Of a stretch of 64,000 nt of DNA, positions 17,501 to 25,126 are shown one piece after another; position 1 is the stretch's first letter, and the number at the start of each line of letters is the position of its first letter. The DNA is from Myxococcales bacterium. Lineage in GTDB: Bacteria > Myxococcota_A > Polyangia > Nannocystales > Nannocystaceae. Position numbers and translations under genes: made by a program. The notes beneath the pieces are model-generated. The model saw only the letters and a program-made list of their open reading frames with translations, was not told where the DNA came from and searched no databases. The stretch lies in assembly GCA_020633295.1 (NCBI GenBank), contig JACKDW010000002.1:868001-932000 (forward strand), written 5' to 3'.

Positions 17501-18185
17501 CGCTGACGCGCTCGATCCCCTCGCGGGTCTCGCGGACGCGCTGGGTCAGCGCCTGGTACTGACTCTGGCGGAAGGTCGCCTCGCGCAGCGCCTCTCGGGT
17601 CTCCTTGAGGCGCGCGAGCGTGTGGTTGATCGCGGGGTTCTTGCCGCGCGGCTTGAACAGCTCCTCGGCCTCGCGCTCGAGCCGGCGCTTGAGCCCGCGG
17701 ATCGCGTCGCCGCTGCCCCCGAGTGAGCTGCCCCCGAGGACATCTCGAAGCCCGGCGACGCGGAGCACCTCGGAGCCGCGCTGGAGGTCCTGCTGCGTGA
17801 AGCCGAACAGCGAGCTGTAGAGCTCGCGGTCGACGCCGCGCAGGTACTCGCGGAGCGCGGCGTCGCTGGCCGGGCGCTCCTCGGGGCCGTCGCGGATCAC
17901 GCCGACGAGCGAGTCCTTGCGCCGCTTGAAGCGCTGGAGCTCGAGCGAGTGACCCGCCCGATCGCGCAGGCGCGCGCGGATCGACATGGCCCGCAGGTCA
18001 AACCGGAAGCCGTAGGGGGTGCGCTCGCTGACGCCGAACAGGAGGTCGTGGATCGCGCGCAGGAGCGTGGTCTTGCCGGCCTCGTTGGGCCCGTGGATCA
18101 CGACGAGTGGCCGGTCGGACGGGAGGTGCAGCGAGAGCCGTTCGAACTGCCCGAAGCGCTCGAGACCGATGTACTCGAACCTCAC
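14532..18185 (-). CDS. SbcC/YhaN-type AAA ATPase
   Basis: 1217 residues. N-terminal Walker A GPNEAGKTTLL (about 33-43) in the YhaN/SbcC AAA fold; C-terminal signature SLSTGTREQLFLALRLAYA and Walker B LPLILDDALVTFDD. Between them is a very long Glu/Arg/Leu-rich coiled coil typical of SMC-like DNA repair ATPases. With the phosphoesterase partner it should form a nuclease acting on DNA ends or hairpins. Its start overlaps the partner's stop by 4 nt. Oddities: five tandem copies of a 12-bp unit (15552-15611, AEDV repeats), three copies of another (17046-17081, VGDE), and a short stretch (15870-15968) that reads better in another frame, as if two indels cancel. Confidence 0.88.
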   Translation of the reverse strand: MRFEYIGLERFGQFERLSLHLPSDRPLVVIHGPNEAGKTTLLRAIHDLLFGVSERTPYGFRFDLRAMSIRARLRDRAGHSLELQRFKRRKDSLVGVIRDGPEERPASDAALREYLRGVDRELYSSLFGFTQQDLQRGSEVLRVAGLRDVLGGSSLGGSGDAIRGLKRRLEREAEELFKPRGKNPAINHTLARLKETREALREATFRQSQYQALTQRVRETREGIERVSDSLHQARERAARLRALLGAFEDFHEARALDRQLALPELQSTLGELDATRAQRLLRELRERERERDGLADERARLEARIARLAVDDAVLAEAPCIERLARRAEAIATTRARLPRLRESIARRQEEQRRELARVPAEVERGEVGDEVGDEVGDELDASALAAWRERGELLPRLRVAADRWGAAEDTRQRLEREATTFVRDLADAEATLADLRRELPEPALERLGLALTDVQRDRQALQQREDELCRLDAALELKRARLDPPPPALLTDDGAAQPLALPASEAIHAAESERRELEQARVAAELAAADAARQAAATRAEYQAVIAAEQVPDPRALRELRSQRDALWVQLCEAWRAGESYEPVDLFNRGHGQLLAARFAEAVVAADELADRLRDAADQLAKHVALERQLARHEALAAGHRETASASALALKAWSQRWRARWRPAGVDPRDPAEMLAWRAQVLELQETARARLDHARRVSELRARVDDFASRARVALSSASSSSELARAGWTALAHEFPDPRPRGGGPAGQHRRDRRARPCTRGCARARAEEALASARSRAREHRSALDELLAASGLGRERSPEAALTRLEQLVKLARLSAELTRETDDCAAAQDALNHFDRETRALRARLERGAVAEDVAEDVAEDVAEDVAEDVVDEDPERWIEALAGRLRDARAAATARLHAQEQLAELRRRLDRVERALAELTAELAELHRAAASDSEPALELEAERALRRARALRRRADLETHIVRVLGVGEEREQLERELLLARHEQLEAERERLAGELEALDDQRTALASTKGKLERELEQLGGDAAARYGAEEQELLAELEGQVERYSTTLLARSILDAVTERHAREHQPAVISHTSRLLEQITEGRYVRVEPEPEADTLALIGADGRRLRPESLSTGTREQLFLALRLAYALEHCERAEPLPLILDDALVTFDDERVRRTLHALRSIARETQVLVLTCHRHLVGLAGDSVPDAHIITLPGPEHVAA
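15552..15611. repeat. In-frame tandem repeat GACGTCCTCCGC x5
   Basis: Five exact 12-bp copies within the SbcC-like gene, coding for repeated Ala-Glu-Asp-Val in the coiled-coil region. Confidence 0.9.
17046..17081. repeat. In-frame tandem repeat CTCGTCGCCGAC x3
   Basis: Three exact 12-bp copies within the SbcC-like gene, coding for repeated Val-Gly-Asp-Glu in the coiled coil. Confidence 0.9.
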
Positions 18186-19504
18186 GCGCGCGGCTCCAGC
18201 TCACCGTCGACGTCGGCGCGCAGCGAGAGCGCCCCGAGCAGTCGCGCCTCGATCTCGGCGAGCTGGGCGCGCACGCGCTCGGCGCTGTCGGGTCGGCGGT
18301 CGAGGTAGGGCGCGACGCCGGCGGAGAGCGGCGTGAGGGTCTCTAAATGGGCCTTGAGCGCGTCGTCGTCGGCCGCGAGCCGGGCGAACTCGTCGCGCAG
18401 CGCCCGGTGCAGCGCGAGCAGCTCACCGTCGGGCGCGTCGCTGCCGAGCGGGCGGGTGTTAAACCGGATCTTCTCGGGCCATACGTCGCCGAGGTCAGCC
18501 GCGACGGCGCGGATCCGGGCGGCGATCGGCGCCGGGTTGGCGGCGAGACGCGCGTGCAGACGGGTGGCGCCGGAGATCGTGATCCGCACGATCACGGGGC
18601 GACCGTTGGCGTCGCGCGCGTGCGCGGCGAGGCCCCGACGGATCCGCTCGAGCAGGACCTCGAGAGTGTCGCGCGCGGCGTCGTCATCAGCCTCGGCCGC
18701 GGACCCCTGGCCCTGGGCGAAGCGCACGGGCTTGGGCCCGAGCGTGAGCTCGAGCTCGGCCCAGCGCAGCACGTCCATGTTGCGGTGGTCGACGGCGGAG
18801 ATGCGCCCGTGCTCGATGGTGATCGCGGTGCAGCCCTTGGGCCCGGTCTCGCGGACGTGACGACCCTGGAGGTTGCCGGGGTAGACGACCCAGGGGCGCT
18901 CGTGCAGGACGCTGCGCTTGTGCACGTGGCCGAGGGCCCAGTAGTCGTAGCCGTGGGCCACGAGCTGGGCGACCGTGCACGGCGCGTAGTTCTTGTGCTC
19001 GCTGGCGCCGACGGCGTTGGTGTGCAGCACGCCGACGTTGAGCAGGCCGCGGCGCGGCGGCGGGTAGGCCTCGGCGAGGTTGTCGGCGACGACGCGCGAG
19101 TAGTAGCTCTGCCCGTGGACGGCGAGCCCGAGGTCGGCGTACTCGAGGGTCTCGGGCGCCTCGGCCGAGAGCAGGCGGACGTGCTCCGGGAGCGGGATGT
19201 GCTGCGCGAGCGCCGACTCGGCGTCGTGGTTGCCGTGGATCATGACGACGCGCGCGCCCACGTCGCGCAGGCGCGCGAGCTGGCGGACGAAGAACAGCCC
19301 GGTGTTGAAGTCACGCCACTCGCCGTCGAAGACGTCCCCGGCGAGGATCAGCAGGGTCGCGGCGCGCTCGAGGCAGAAGTCGATGAGGTGCACGAAGGCG
19401 CGACGCGTGGCCAGACGGATGTCCTGGGTGGGCGCGCCCTCGATGCGACCGAGCCCGCGGAGCGGGCTGTCGATGTGTAGGTCCGCGGCGTGTACGACGA
19501 GCAT
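18182..19504 (-). CDS. SbcD/YhaO-type metallophosphoesterase
   Basis: 440 residues. Phosphoesterase motifs in order: ADLHIDSPLRG, LAGDVFDGEW, MIHGNHDAES, LHTNAVG and ALGHVHKRSV, the Mre11/SbcD/YhaO nuclease core (residues about 5-205). The C-terminal region probably caps the active site and contacts the ATPase. It forms the first gene of a two-gene unit with the SbcC-like ATPase, overlapping it by 4 nt. The YhaO-type N-terminus (HIDSPLRGL) favours the YhaON branch over classical SbcCD. It is divergent from a WYL-type regulator 261 nt away. Confidence 0.9.
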   Translation of the reverse strand: MLVVHAADLHIDSPLRGLGRIEGAPTQDIRLATRRAFVHLIDFCLERAATLLILAGDVFDGEWRDFNTGLFFVRQLARLRDVGARVVMIHGNHDAESALAQHIPLPEHVRLLSAEAPETLEYADLGLAVHGQSYYSRVVADNLAEAYPPPRRGLLNVGVLHTNAVGASEHKNYAPCTVAQLVAHGYDYWALGHVHKRSVLHERPWVVYPGNLQGRHVRETGPKGCTAITIEHGRISAVDHRNMDVLRWAELELTLGPKPVRFAQGQGSAAEADDDAARDTLEVLLERIRRGLAAHARDANGRPVIVRITISGATRLHARLAANPAPIAARIRAVAADLGDVWPEKIRFNTRPLGSDAPDGELLALHRALRDEFARLAADDDALKAHLETLTPLSAGVAPYLDRRPDSAERVRAQLAEIEARLLGALSLRADVDGELEPRA

Positions 19505-19682
19505 GGAGGTACCTTGGGAATTTCCGTTGACCCTGCACTAAGGTTGCACGCCGCGGATCCAGGGGCCAGCGCTTCGGCGGTCGACAGGGCAAATCTCACG
19601 TCTCTCGGGCGACGCGGGGGACGCTCGGGTCGCCGCGTCGACGCGCCCGCGGACGCGTGGTCTGAACGTGATCGAGCGCGTC

Positions 19683-19747
19683 TGATAGGATGCCGCGACA
19701 TCTCGAGACGATCTCGAGACGACGATCTCGAGACGACGATCTCGAGG
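19683..19747 (+). promoter_or_regulatory. Extended -10 promoter with four palindromic sites
   Basis: TG-A-TAGGAT (19683-19691) is an extended -10 element. Just downstream lie four copies of the palindrome TCTCGAGA at 19701, 19712, 19726 and 19740 (last one TCTCGAGG), spaced 11, 14 and 14 nt. They fill the leader of the WYL-type gene, so autoregulation by that regulator is a reasonable inference. Confidence 0.5.
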
Positions 19748-19765
19748 GGCTAATCAGAGAGGCTC

Positions 19766-20785
19766 ATGAGCAGCGACTCCCGACCCGACTCATCCCGCAC
19801 CGTTCAGGAGACCGCGCGGGTCATCCTGCGATACCTGCGCGAGAACCCGGACGGCGCGACCAAGGACCAGCTGTCGCAGCGCGCCGGCGTCGCCGGCGTG
19901 ACGGTCCAGCGCGCGCTCAAGTACATGCGCGAGAACTGGGACGCGCCGCTCGAGTTCCGCCACGGCAGCAAGCACTGGCACCTGCTCGACCGCCACTTCA
20001 CGCTGCCGCTGACCGACCCGGAGCCCGAGGACCTCAACGCGGTCGTGTTCGCCGCCGCCCTGCTCGCGCCGGTCGCCGACGAGGAGCTCAACAGCCGCGT
20101 CGGTCGGCTGATCGAGCAGATGGACGCGGCGGTCGAGGAGCGCCGGCAGAACGCCGACTCGCACAAGGTCCGCCCGCGCAGCGTGACGTCGACGGTGACG
20201 ACGGGCTCGATGGTCGACTCGCGGCTGGTCTCGAAGCTCGTGCTGGCGATCGGCAAGTCGGTGGTGCGCGTCGAGTACGACAGCCCGTGGTCGGGCACGC
20301 GCAAGACCCATGATATCGAGCCCTGGCAGCTGCGGATCCACGACGGCTCGATGTACATGCGCGCGTACTCGCGGACCTACAGCGAGCCGCGGAGCTTCCG
20401 CGTCACGCAGATCATCCACGCGCGCGTGCTCCCAAGCGAGCAGCCGCGCGCCGAGATCCCGCCCAAGCACAAGCTCTGGGGCAACTCCGACCAGGGCTTC
20501 GGCATCGACAGCGACCGCCCGGGCGTGGCGACCCTGCGGATCCGCGGCGGCGTGGCCCGCTGGGTCAGCCGCATGCAGTGGGACCCGGGGCAGCAAGACC
20601 ACTGGGTCGAGGCCCGCGAGCTGCTCGAGCGCACGGTGCCGTACCACTCCTGTCGCGAGTTCGCGCGCCGCCTGCTGAGCATCGTCGACGGGCTCGAGTC
20701 CATCGAGCCGGCGGAGCTGCGCGAGGAGGTGGTCAGCCGGACGCGCGGCTTCCTCGAGCGCATCGGCGCGGCGGCGGCCGAGTAG
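19766..20785 (+). CDS. WYL-domain-type transcriptional regulator
   Basis: 339 residues. N-terminal winged helix (VILRYLRENPDGATKDQLSQ and VTVQRALKYMRENW, about residues 15-60). The middle and C-terminal parts match the WYL plan: ETARVI-type lead, KLVLAIGKSVVRVEYDS, then HDIEPWQLRIHDGSMYMRAY, where WYL is replaced by MYM, and a C-terminal VARWVSRM plus ELLERTVPYHSCREFARRLL. WYL domains sense ligands or nucleic acid and often control defence or repair genes. GAGAGG precedes the ATG. It is divergent from the SbcD/SbcC-like pair and has four palindromes in its leader. Confidence 0.85.
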   Translation: MSSDSRPDSSRTVQETARVILRYLRENPDGATKDQLSQRAGVAGVTVQRALKYMRENWDAPLEFRHGSKHWHLLDRHFTLPLTDPEPEDLNAVVFAAALLAPVADEELNSRVGRLIEQMDAAVEERRQNADSHKVRPRSVTSTVTTGSMVDSRLVSKLVLAIGKSVVRVEYDSPWSGTRKTHDIEPWQLRIHDGSMYMRAYSRTYSEPRSFRVTQIIHARVLPSEQPRAEIPPKHKLWGNSDQGFGIDSDRPGVATLRIRGGVARWVSRMQWDPGQQDHWVEARELLERTVPYHSCREFARRLLSIVDGLESIEPAELREEVVSRTRGFLERIGAAAAE

Positions 20786-21300
20786 CGAAACCCGCTCCTT
20801 AGGCCAGCTTTGCGCAGGACCTGATCCGCTCGAGATCAGGCGCGCGTGACAGAGTATTCGGGACGCGGGGATGTACCCCCGCGTCGCGGGTCGGGCGACG
20901 TTGTGTGGTGAATCGCCCGCGTGAGCGGGCGCGCGACGCCTGGCACCGTCGCGCGTCCGCTCACGGCCCGCGCTTTTTCAGCCGCCTGTATGGACCTGGC
21001 TTATCGTTCTCGTCGCTCGTTCGCATGGTTGCTCTGCTCGTAGGTCGTATCGTCGAAGGCAGCCGCTGATCACCGCTCGGGCGCGCTCGGTCTCCCGCCG
21101 AGGTCTGGCATATGGGAGCAAGAGGGAGCACGGGCGCGGGGCCGACCCGCGCCCGGGCGGTGACGTTTTCTTCTTAATAAGTGAGGGTTCTCGAGCAGCC
21201 GTCGGGGGTCTCGATGGACGGGCGCGTCGCGCGTCGGTTCGGGAGCCAGGCCGCCGCGACGCGCGCGGGCGCGCGCCGGTGATCGGCTACACTCCCGGCC
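20786..21300. other. Intergenic region, 515 nt
   Basis: Holds a long hairpin terminator (20921-20978). The remainder shows no gene or RNA that I can support; reading frames on the minus strand near 21070-21460 lack coding character. Confidence 0.55.
20921..20978 (+). terminator. Terminator after the WYL-type gene
   Basis: A 17-bp stem with one mismatch (20921-20937 with 20948-20964) and a 10-nt loop, followed by GGCCCGCGCTTTTT. It is 135 nt past the stop codon. Confidence 0.65.
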
Positions 21301-21894
21301 ATGCGATCCTGGCGAGGAATTCTCTGCAGCGCGCGACGCTGCAGCGCGCGACGCTGCAGCGCCGCGCTGCTCGCGTCGACGCTCTTCGGCTGCGGGCCGA
21401 CGGGCGCAGACGCGCCCAAGCAGGAGGCGCCCGCGAAGTCGGCCGCGAAGTCGGAGACCACGGTCGGCTATGACGTGCGCCGCCTGAGGCCGCGCGACGA
21501 GGACCCGCTCGAGAGCATGTTCGAGCGCATGCGCGCGCAGGCGCTCACGGAGGGCAAGCAGGTCGCCGTGCTGTTCAGCGCGGACTGGTGCGAGCCGTGC
21601 CGACGGCTGGACGCCGAGCTCGGCAATCTTCACCCGGAGGCGATGATCGGGGGCGTGCGCATCCTCGAGCTCAAGGAGGAGGATTGGCAGGACGCGACGC
21701 GACTCGACGAGTTCAACGGGCTGCGCAAGCGCTGGTACCCGAAGACCGGGTCCTACCCGGTGCTCGTGCTGCTCGATCGCGAGGGCGCCAAGGTGGAGGA
21801 GATGAAGGAGGCGATCGAGCGCCTCACGCAGGACGGCCAGGAGCCGACGCTGGCGAACTGGTTCGCTGGCGCCGGCGACGCTCGTCCCGGATAG
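21301..21894 (+). CDS. Thioredoxin-like lipoprotein
   Basis: 197 residues. Lipoprotein signal ending LLASTLFGC (Cys near residue 31). The thioredoxin fold carries the active site in AVLFSADWCEPCRRLD (WCEPC near residue 97), then YPVLVLLDREG with the cis-Pro (SYPV). The probable role is extracytoplasmic thiol-disulfide exchange. The signal region contains a 15-bp direct repeat (21324-21362) that codes for CSARR repeated, giving an unusually long basic, Cys-containing n-region; the true start could lie within it. It precedes an L,D-transpeptidase lipoprotein. Confidence 0.85.
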   Translation: MRSWRGILCSARRCSARRCSAALLASTLFGCGPTGADAPKQEAPAKSAAKSETTVGYDVRRLRPRDEDPLESMFERMRAQALTEGKQVAVLFSADWCEPCRRLDAELGNLHPEAMIGGVRILELKEEDWQDATRLDEFNGLRKRWYPKTGSYPVLVLLDREGAKVEEMKEAIERLTQDGQEPTLANWFAGAGDARPG

Positions 21895-21970
21895 CGGGCT
21901 CGCGGACCCCGCTGTGACGCGGCTTCGCCGGAATCTTCACGGGACGCGCCGCGTACGTTATGCACTGCGC

Positions 21971-23617
21971 ATGCGTCCCCCGATCACGACCGCGCTGGTG
22001 CTCGCCGCGCTCACGGGGTGCAGTCCGGATCGACCCCCCGCGACCGGCGCGGACGCGGCGCCGCGCACCCAGAAGACGCAGGCCGAGCCCGTGGATCCGA
22101 GCGATCCGACGACCGGCGGCGCGCTGCTGGTGGCCCAGGCCGAGGTGACGACGTCGGGCAAGCACCCGGAGGCGGTCGCGTCCGACAGCGCGGCGGCGAT
22201 GCTCGACCTGCCGACGGAGACGCCCGCGGACCTGGGCGGCGCCGAGCCGAGCGCGCCCGAGGACTACGGCGTGCTGCAATTCCCGGATCCGATCCCGGCG
22301 CGGGAGTCGCTCGTGATCCACGCGGTGGCCGGCTACGAGGTGGTGAGCGTGTACTCGAAGCCGGACACCGAGTCGCCGAAGCTCGGCTACCTGCGGATCG
22401 GGACGCGGCTGAAGGTGGGCGAGAAAGTCGAGGGCACGGGCTGCGCGAAGGGGTTCTATCCGCTGCCCACCGGCGGCTACGCCTGCGCCAGCAAGGGGCT
22501 GGTGGTCGCGAGCGACAAGGCGCCGTTCATGTCCTACGAGCCGCCGCCGCCGCGCGTCGACCAGGCGCTACCCTACGACTACGGCTACGTGCGCAAGTGG
22601 AACGCGCCGATGTTCTGGCGGGTGCCCAACGCCAAGGAGCTCGAGGAGGCGGCGTCGCAGCGAGCGGTCCGCGAGTCGGAGCGCACGGGGGTCCCGCTGC
22701 CCAGCGCCGGCGGCGACACCGACACCGACGGCGACACCGACGGGGCGGAGCCCGCCGAGCCGCCCGAGCCGATCAAGCTGCCGCTGAGCCCGGCCGAGCC
22801 GTGGCTCGAGAAGGGCTACTTCCTGAGCCTGGCCGAGAAGCTGCACGAGGAGGGCCGCATGTTCTGGCGGACCGCCCGCGGCGCGGTCGTCAGCGCGGGG
22901 GACGTCTACGGCTACACGGCCAAGGACTTCCAGGGCCACGAGCTCACGGAGGAGATGGACTTCCCCTTCGGCTACGTGAACAAGAAGTCGACGCGGCTGT
23001 TCGAGCTCGCCGAGGACGGCAAGCTGAAGGTCAAGGGCAACCTCGAGAAGCGCGACTTCATCGACCTCAGCGAGGAGACCGAGGTCAAGGGCAAGGCCTA
23101 CATGCTGACGACCGAGGGCCTGCTGGTGCGCAAGGACGACCTGCTGCTGGCCGACCCGCAGCCGCTGCCCAAGGGCCTCGACCCCTGGGACCGGTGGATC
23201 GACGTGAGCCTCGACCAGCAGCTGCTGGTCGCCTACGAGGGCAGCAAGCCGGTCTACACGACGCTGGTCTCGAGCGGCAAGAAGAACAAGGCCGAGGAGA
23301 CCTTCGAGACGCCCAAGGGCCGCTACCGCGTGTCGAGCAAGCACATCTCGACGACGATGGACGGCGGCACGGCGTCCGACGGCAACTACTCGATCCAGGA
23401 TGTCCCCTGGACCATGTTCTTCCAGGGCAGCTACGCGCTGCACGGCGCGTTCTGGCACCGCAGCTTCGGCCGCCAGCGCAGCCACGGCTGCGTCAACCTC
23501 GGCCCGAGCGACGCGCGCTGGCTGTTCAACTGGACCACGCCGATCCTCCCGAGCGGCTGGCACGGGGTCAACGCGACCGACGAGACGCCGGGCACGACGA
23601 TTGTCATTCGCGACTGA
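21971..23617 (+). CDS. L,D-transpeptidase (YkuD) lipoprotein
   Basis: 548 residues from the ATG at 21971, where MRPPITTALVLAALTGC gives a clean lipobox LTGC; longer in-frame starts lack this. After a Pro/Ala linker, residues about 115-185 (YEVVSVYSKPDTESPKLG, ending GYACASKGLV) resemble an SH3-like region. The C-terminal YkuD domain, about 400-548, has DVSLDQQLLVAYEG, YALHGAFWH and the catalytic RQRSHGCVNL, whose Cys attacks the peptidoglycan stem peptide. The likely role is 3-3 cross-linking or attachment of proteins to the wall. A TDTDGDTDG acidic patch lies near residue 255. Confidence 0.9.
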   Translation: MRPPITTALVLAALTGCSPDRPPATGADAAPRTQKTQAEPVDPSDPTTGGALLVAQAEVTTSGKHPEAVASDSAAAMLDLPTETPADLGGAEPSAPEDYGVLQFPDPIPARESLVIHAVAGYEVVSVYSKPDTESPKLGYLRIGTRLKVGEKVEGTGCAKGFYPLPTGGYACASKGLVVASDKAPFMSYEPPPPRVDQALPYDYGYVRKWNAPMFWRVPNAKELEEAASQRAVRESERTGVPLPSAGGDTDTDGDTDGAEPAEPPEPIKLPLSPAEPWLEKGYFLSLAEKLHEEGRMFWRTARGAVVSAGDVYGYTAKDFQGHELTEEMDFPFGYVNKKSTRLFELAEDGKLKVKGNLEKRDFIDLSEETEVKGKAYMLTTEGLLVRKDDLLLADPQPLPKGLDPWDRWIDVSLDQQLLVAYEGSKPVYTTLVSSGKKNKAEETFETPKGRYRVSSKHISTTMDGGTASDGNYSIQDVPWTMFFQGSYALHGAFWHRSFGRQRSHGCVNLGPSDARWLFNWTTPILPSGWHGVNATDETPGTTIVIRD

Positions 23618-23659
23618 GGTCGCCGCTGAGGACGCTGCTGAAGTCGCGGCCGCGCGCGC

Positions 23660-24892
23660 TCAGGTCCCGACCGCGGCTCGGCCCACGACCATGATCTCGT
23701 GCAGCAGCCGGACGGCCTCGGCGCGCCGCGGCGCGTCGACGAGCAGCGAGAGCGTGCGCGTGTCGGTGTACAGCGCGCGCGGCGTGAGCCCGGCGCGCTC
23801 CAGGGTCTCGACGGCGCGGGCGATGAGTTCGGGGCGCTCCTCGAGACCGGCGCCGACGCAGCTCACGAGCGCGCCGTCGTCGAGCGCGAGCTCGCCGGCG
23901 AAGGCGTCCGTAAGGACGAGCGCGCGCGCGCGCTCGATGATGTCGCCGGCGTCCTCGCGTTGTGTCCGCGAGAGCAGGCCCGAGCAGCCGCGGTCGTGCA
24001 CGTGGAAGAACCGCAGGCCCCAACACCCGGCCGCGCGCGCGAGCGCGGCCGTCGCGGCGCCCGAGAGCGCGTCGCCGTGCGTCGACAGGCGCAGGCGCGC
24101 GACATCGGCGTCCGCCGTGACCGCGAGCACGCCGGCGTCGCGCGCGGGATTGCGCCGGATCACGGTCTCGCCATGGACCGCAGGATCGCTGTGGCGGGCG
24201 AAGATGGCGATGCCGCGCTCCTCGGCGAGCTGTACGGCCTGCGCGTGGAGAACGCGGGCGCCGGCGCGGGACAGGGCCTGCATCTCCTCGTAGGACAGGG
24301 CGTCGATTCGCCGGGCCTCCGGGACCTCGCGCGGATCAGCGCTGTAGACCCCGTCGACGTCGCTGTAGATCTCGCAGTCAGCGCCGAGCGCTGCGGCCAG
24401 CGCGACGGCGGTGGTGTCGGAGCCGCCGCGCCCGAGGGTCGTGACCTCACGCTTGTAGCTCACGCCCTGGAAGCCGCCGACGATGACGACGTGCCCGGCC
24501 GCGAGCTCGTCCTGAATGCGGAAGGGACGAACCTCGATGATGCGCGCGCGACCGGCCTGATGGTTGGTGATGATCCCGCACTGCGAGCCGGTGAGGCTGA
24601 TCGCGCGGCGACCCTGGGCCGCGATGGCGATCGCGAGCAGCGCCATCGAATTGCGCTCGCCGGTGGTCATGAGCATGTCGAGCTCGCGCGCCGGCGGCGG
24701 ATCCATGAGCGCGCGCGCCTGCTCGACGAGCCTGTTGGTGGTCTTGCCCATGGCCGAGACGACGACCACGACCGGGCCGTCCTCCGCGCGCTGCACCACG
24801 CGCGTCGCGACCCGCCGCAGACGCTCGAGATCGGCGACGCTGCTGCCGCCAAATTTCATCACGACGGTCGCGGAACGCTGGGTCGCAGGCAC
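23660..24892 (-). CDS. lysC: Aspartate kinase
   Basis: 410 residues from a GTG at 24892; the ATG at 24859 opens directly on the conserved KFGGSS and is an alternative. Kinase domain: MKFGGSSVADLERL, VVVVSAMGKTTNRLVE, TTGERNSMALLA and TLGRGGSDTTAVALAAAL, then EIYSDVDGVYSADPR. C-terminal ACT regions (about 270-410) would bind a regulatory amino acid. It catalyses the first step from aspartate to lysine, threonine and methionine. It stands alone, convergent with the L,D-transpeptidase gene. Confidence 0.93.
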   Translation of the reverse strand: MPATQRSATVVMKFGGSSVADLERLRRVATRVVQRAEDGPVVVVVSAMGKTTNRLVEQARALMDPPPARELDMLMTTGERNSMALLAIAIAAQGRRAISLTGSQCGIITNHQAGRARIIEVRPFRIQDELAAGHVVIVGGFQGVSYKREVTTLGRGGSDTTAVALAAALGADCEIYSDVDGVYSADPREVPEARRIDALSYEEMQALSRAGARVLHAQAVQLAEERGIAIFARHSDPAVHGETVIRRNPARDAGVLAVTADADVARLRLSTHGDALSGAATAALARAAGCWGLRFFHVHDRGCSGLLSRTQREDAGDIIERARALVLTDAFAGELALDDGALVSCVGAGLEERPELIARAVETLERAGLTPRALYTDTRTLSLLVDAPRRAEAVRLLHEIMVVGRAAVGT

Positions 24893-25126
24893 GGCGGCGG
24901 TTATAGCGAGGATCGCTCGTGACGACCGCCTGGCGTGTCGCGGCGAACGTGCACGGGCCTGCGCATGCCGTTCCTCACATGCGCGCAACCGCAGGTCATC
25001 GACGGCGGCCCCACACGCGACAGCTTGACGCCTCTGGGGCCCGTCGATACAACCGCCTCGCCCCGCCGGGAGGGTGTTTCGCCCTGTTTGGGCCACCCTC
25101 GCGTCACCGGCGAGGTGCCGCACGCG

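Noticed and set aside
20786..21300. Possible small RNA or riboswitch
   Set aside because: Apart from the terminator hairpin no conserved structure could be recognised, and nothing resembles a known riboswitch.
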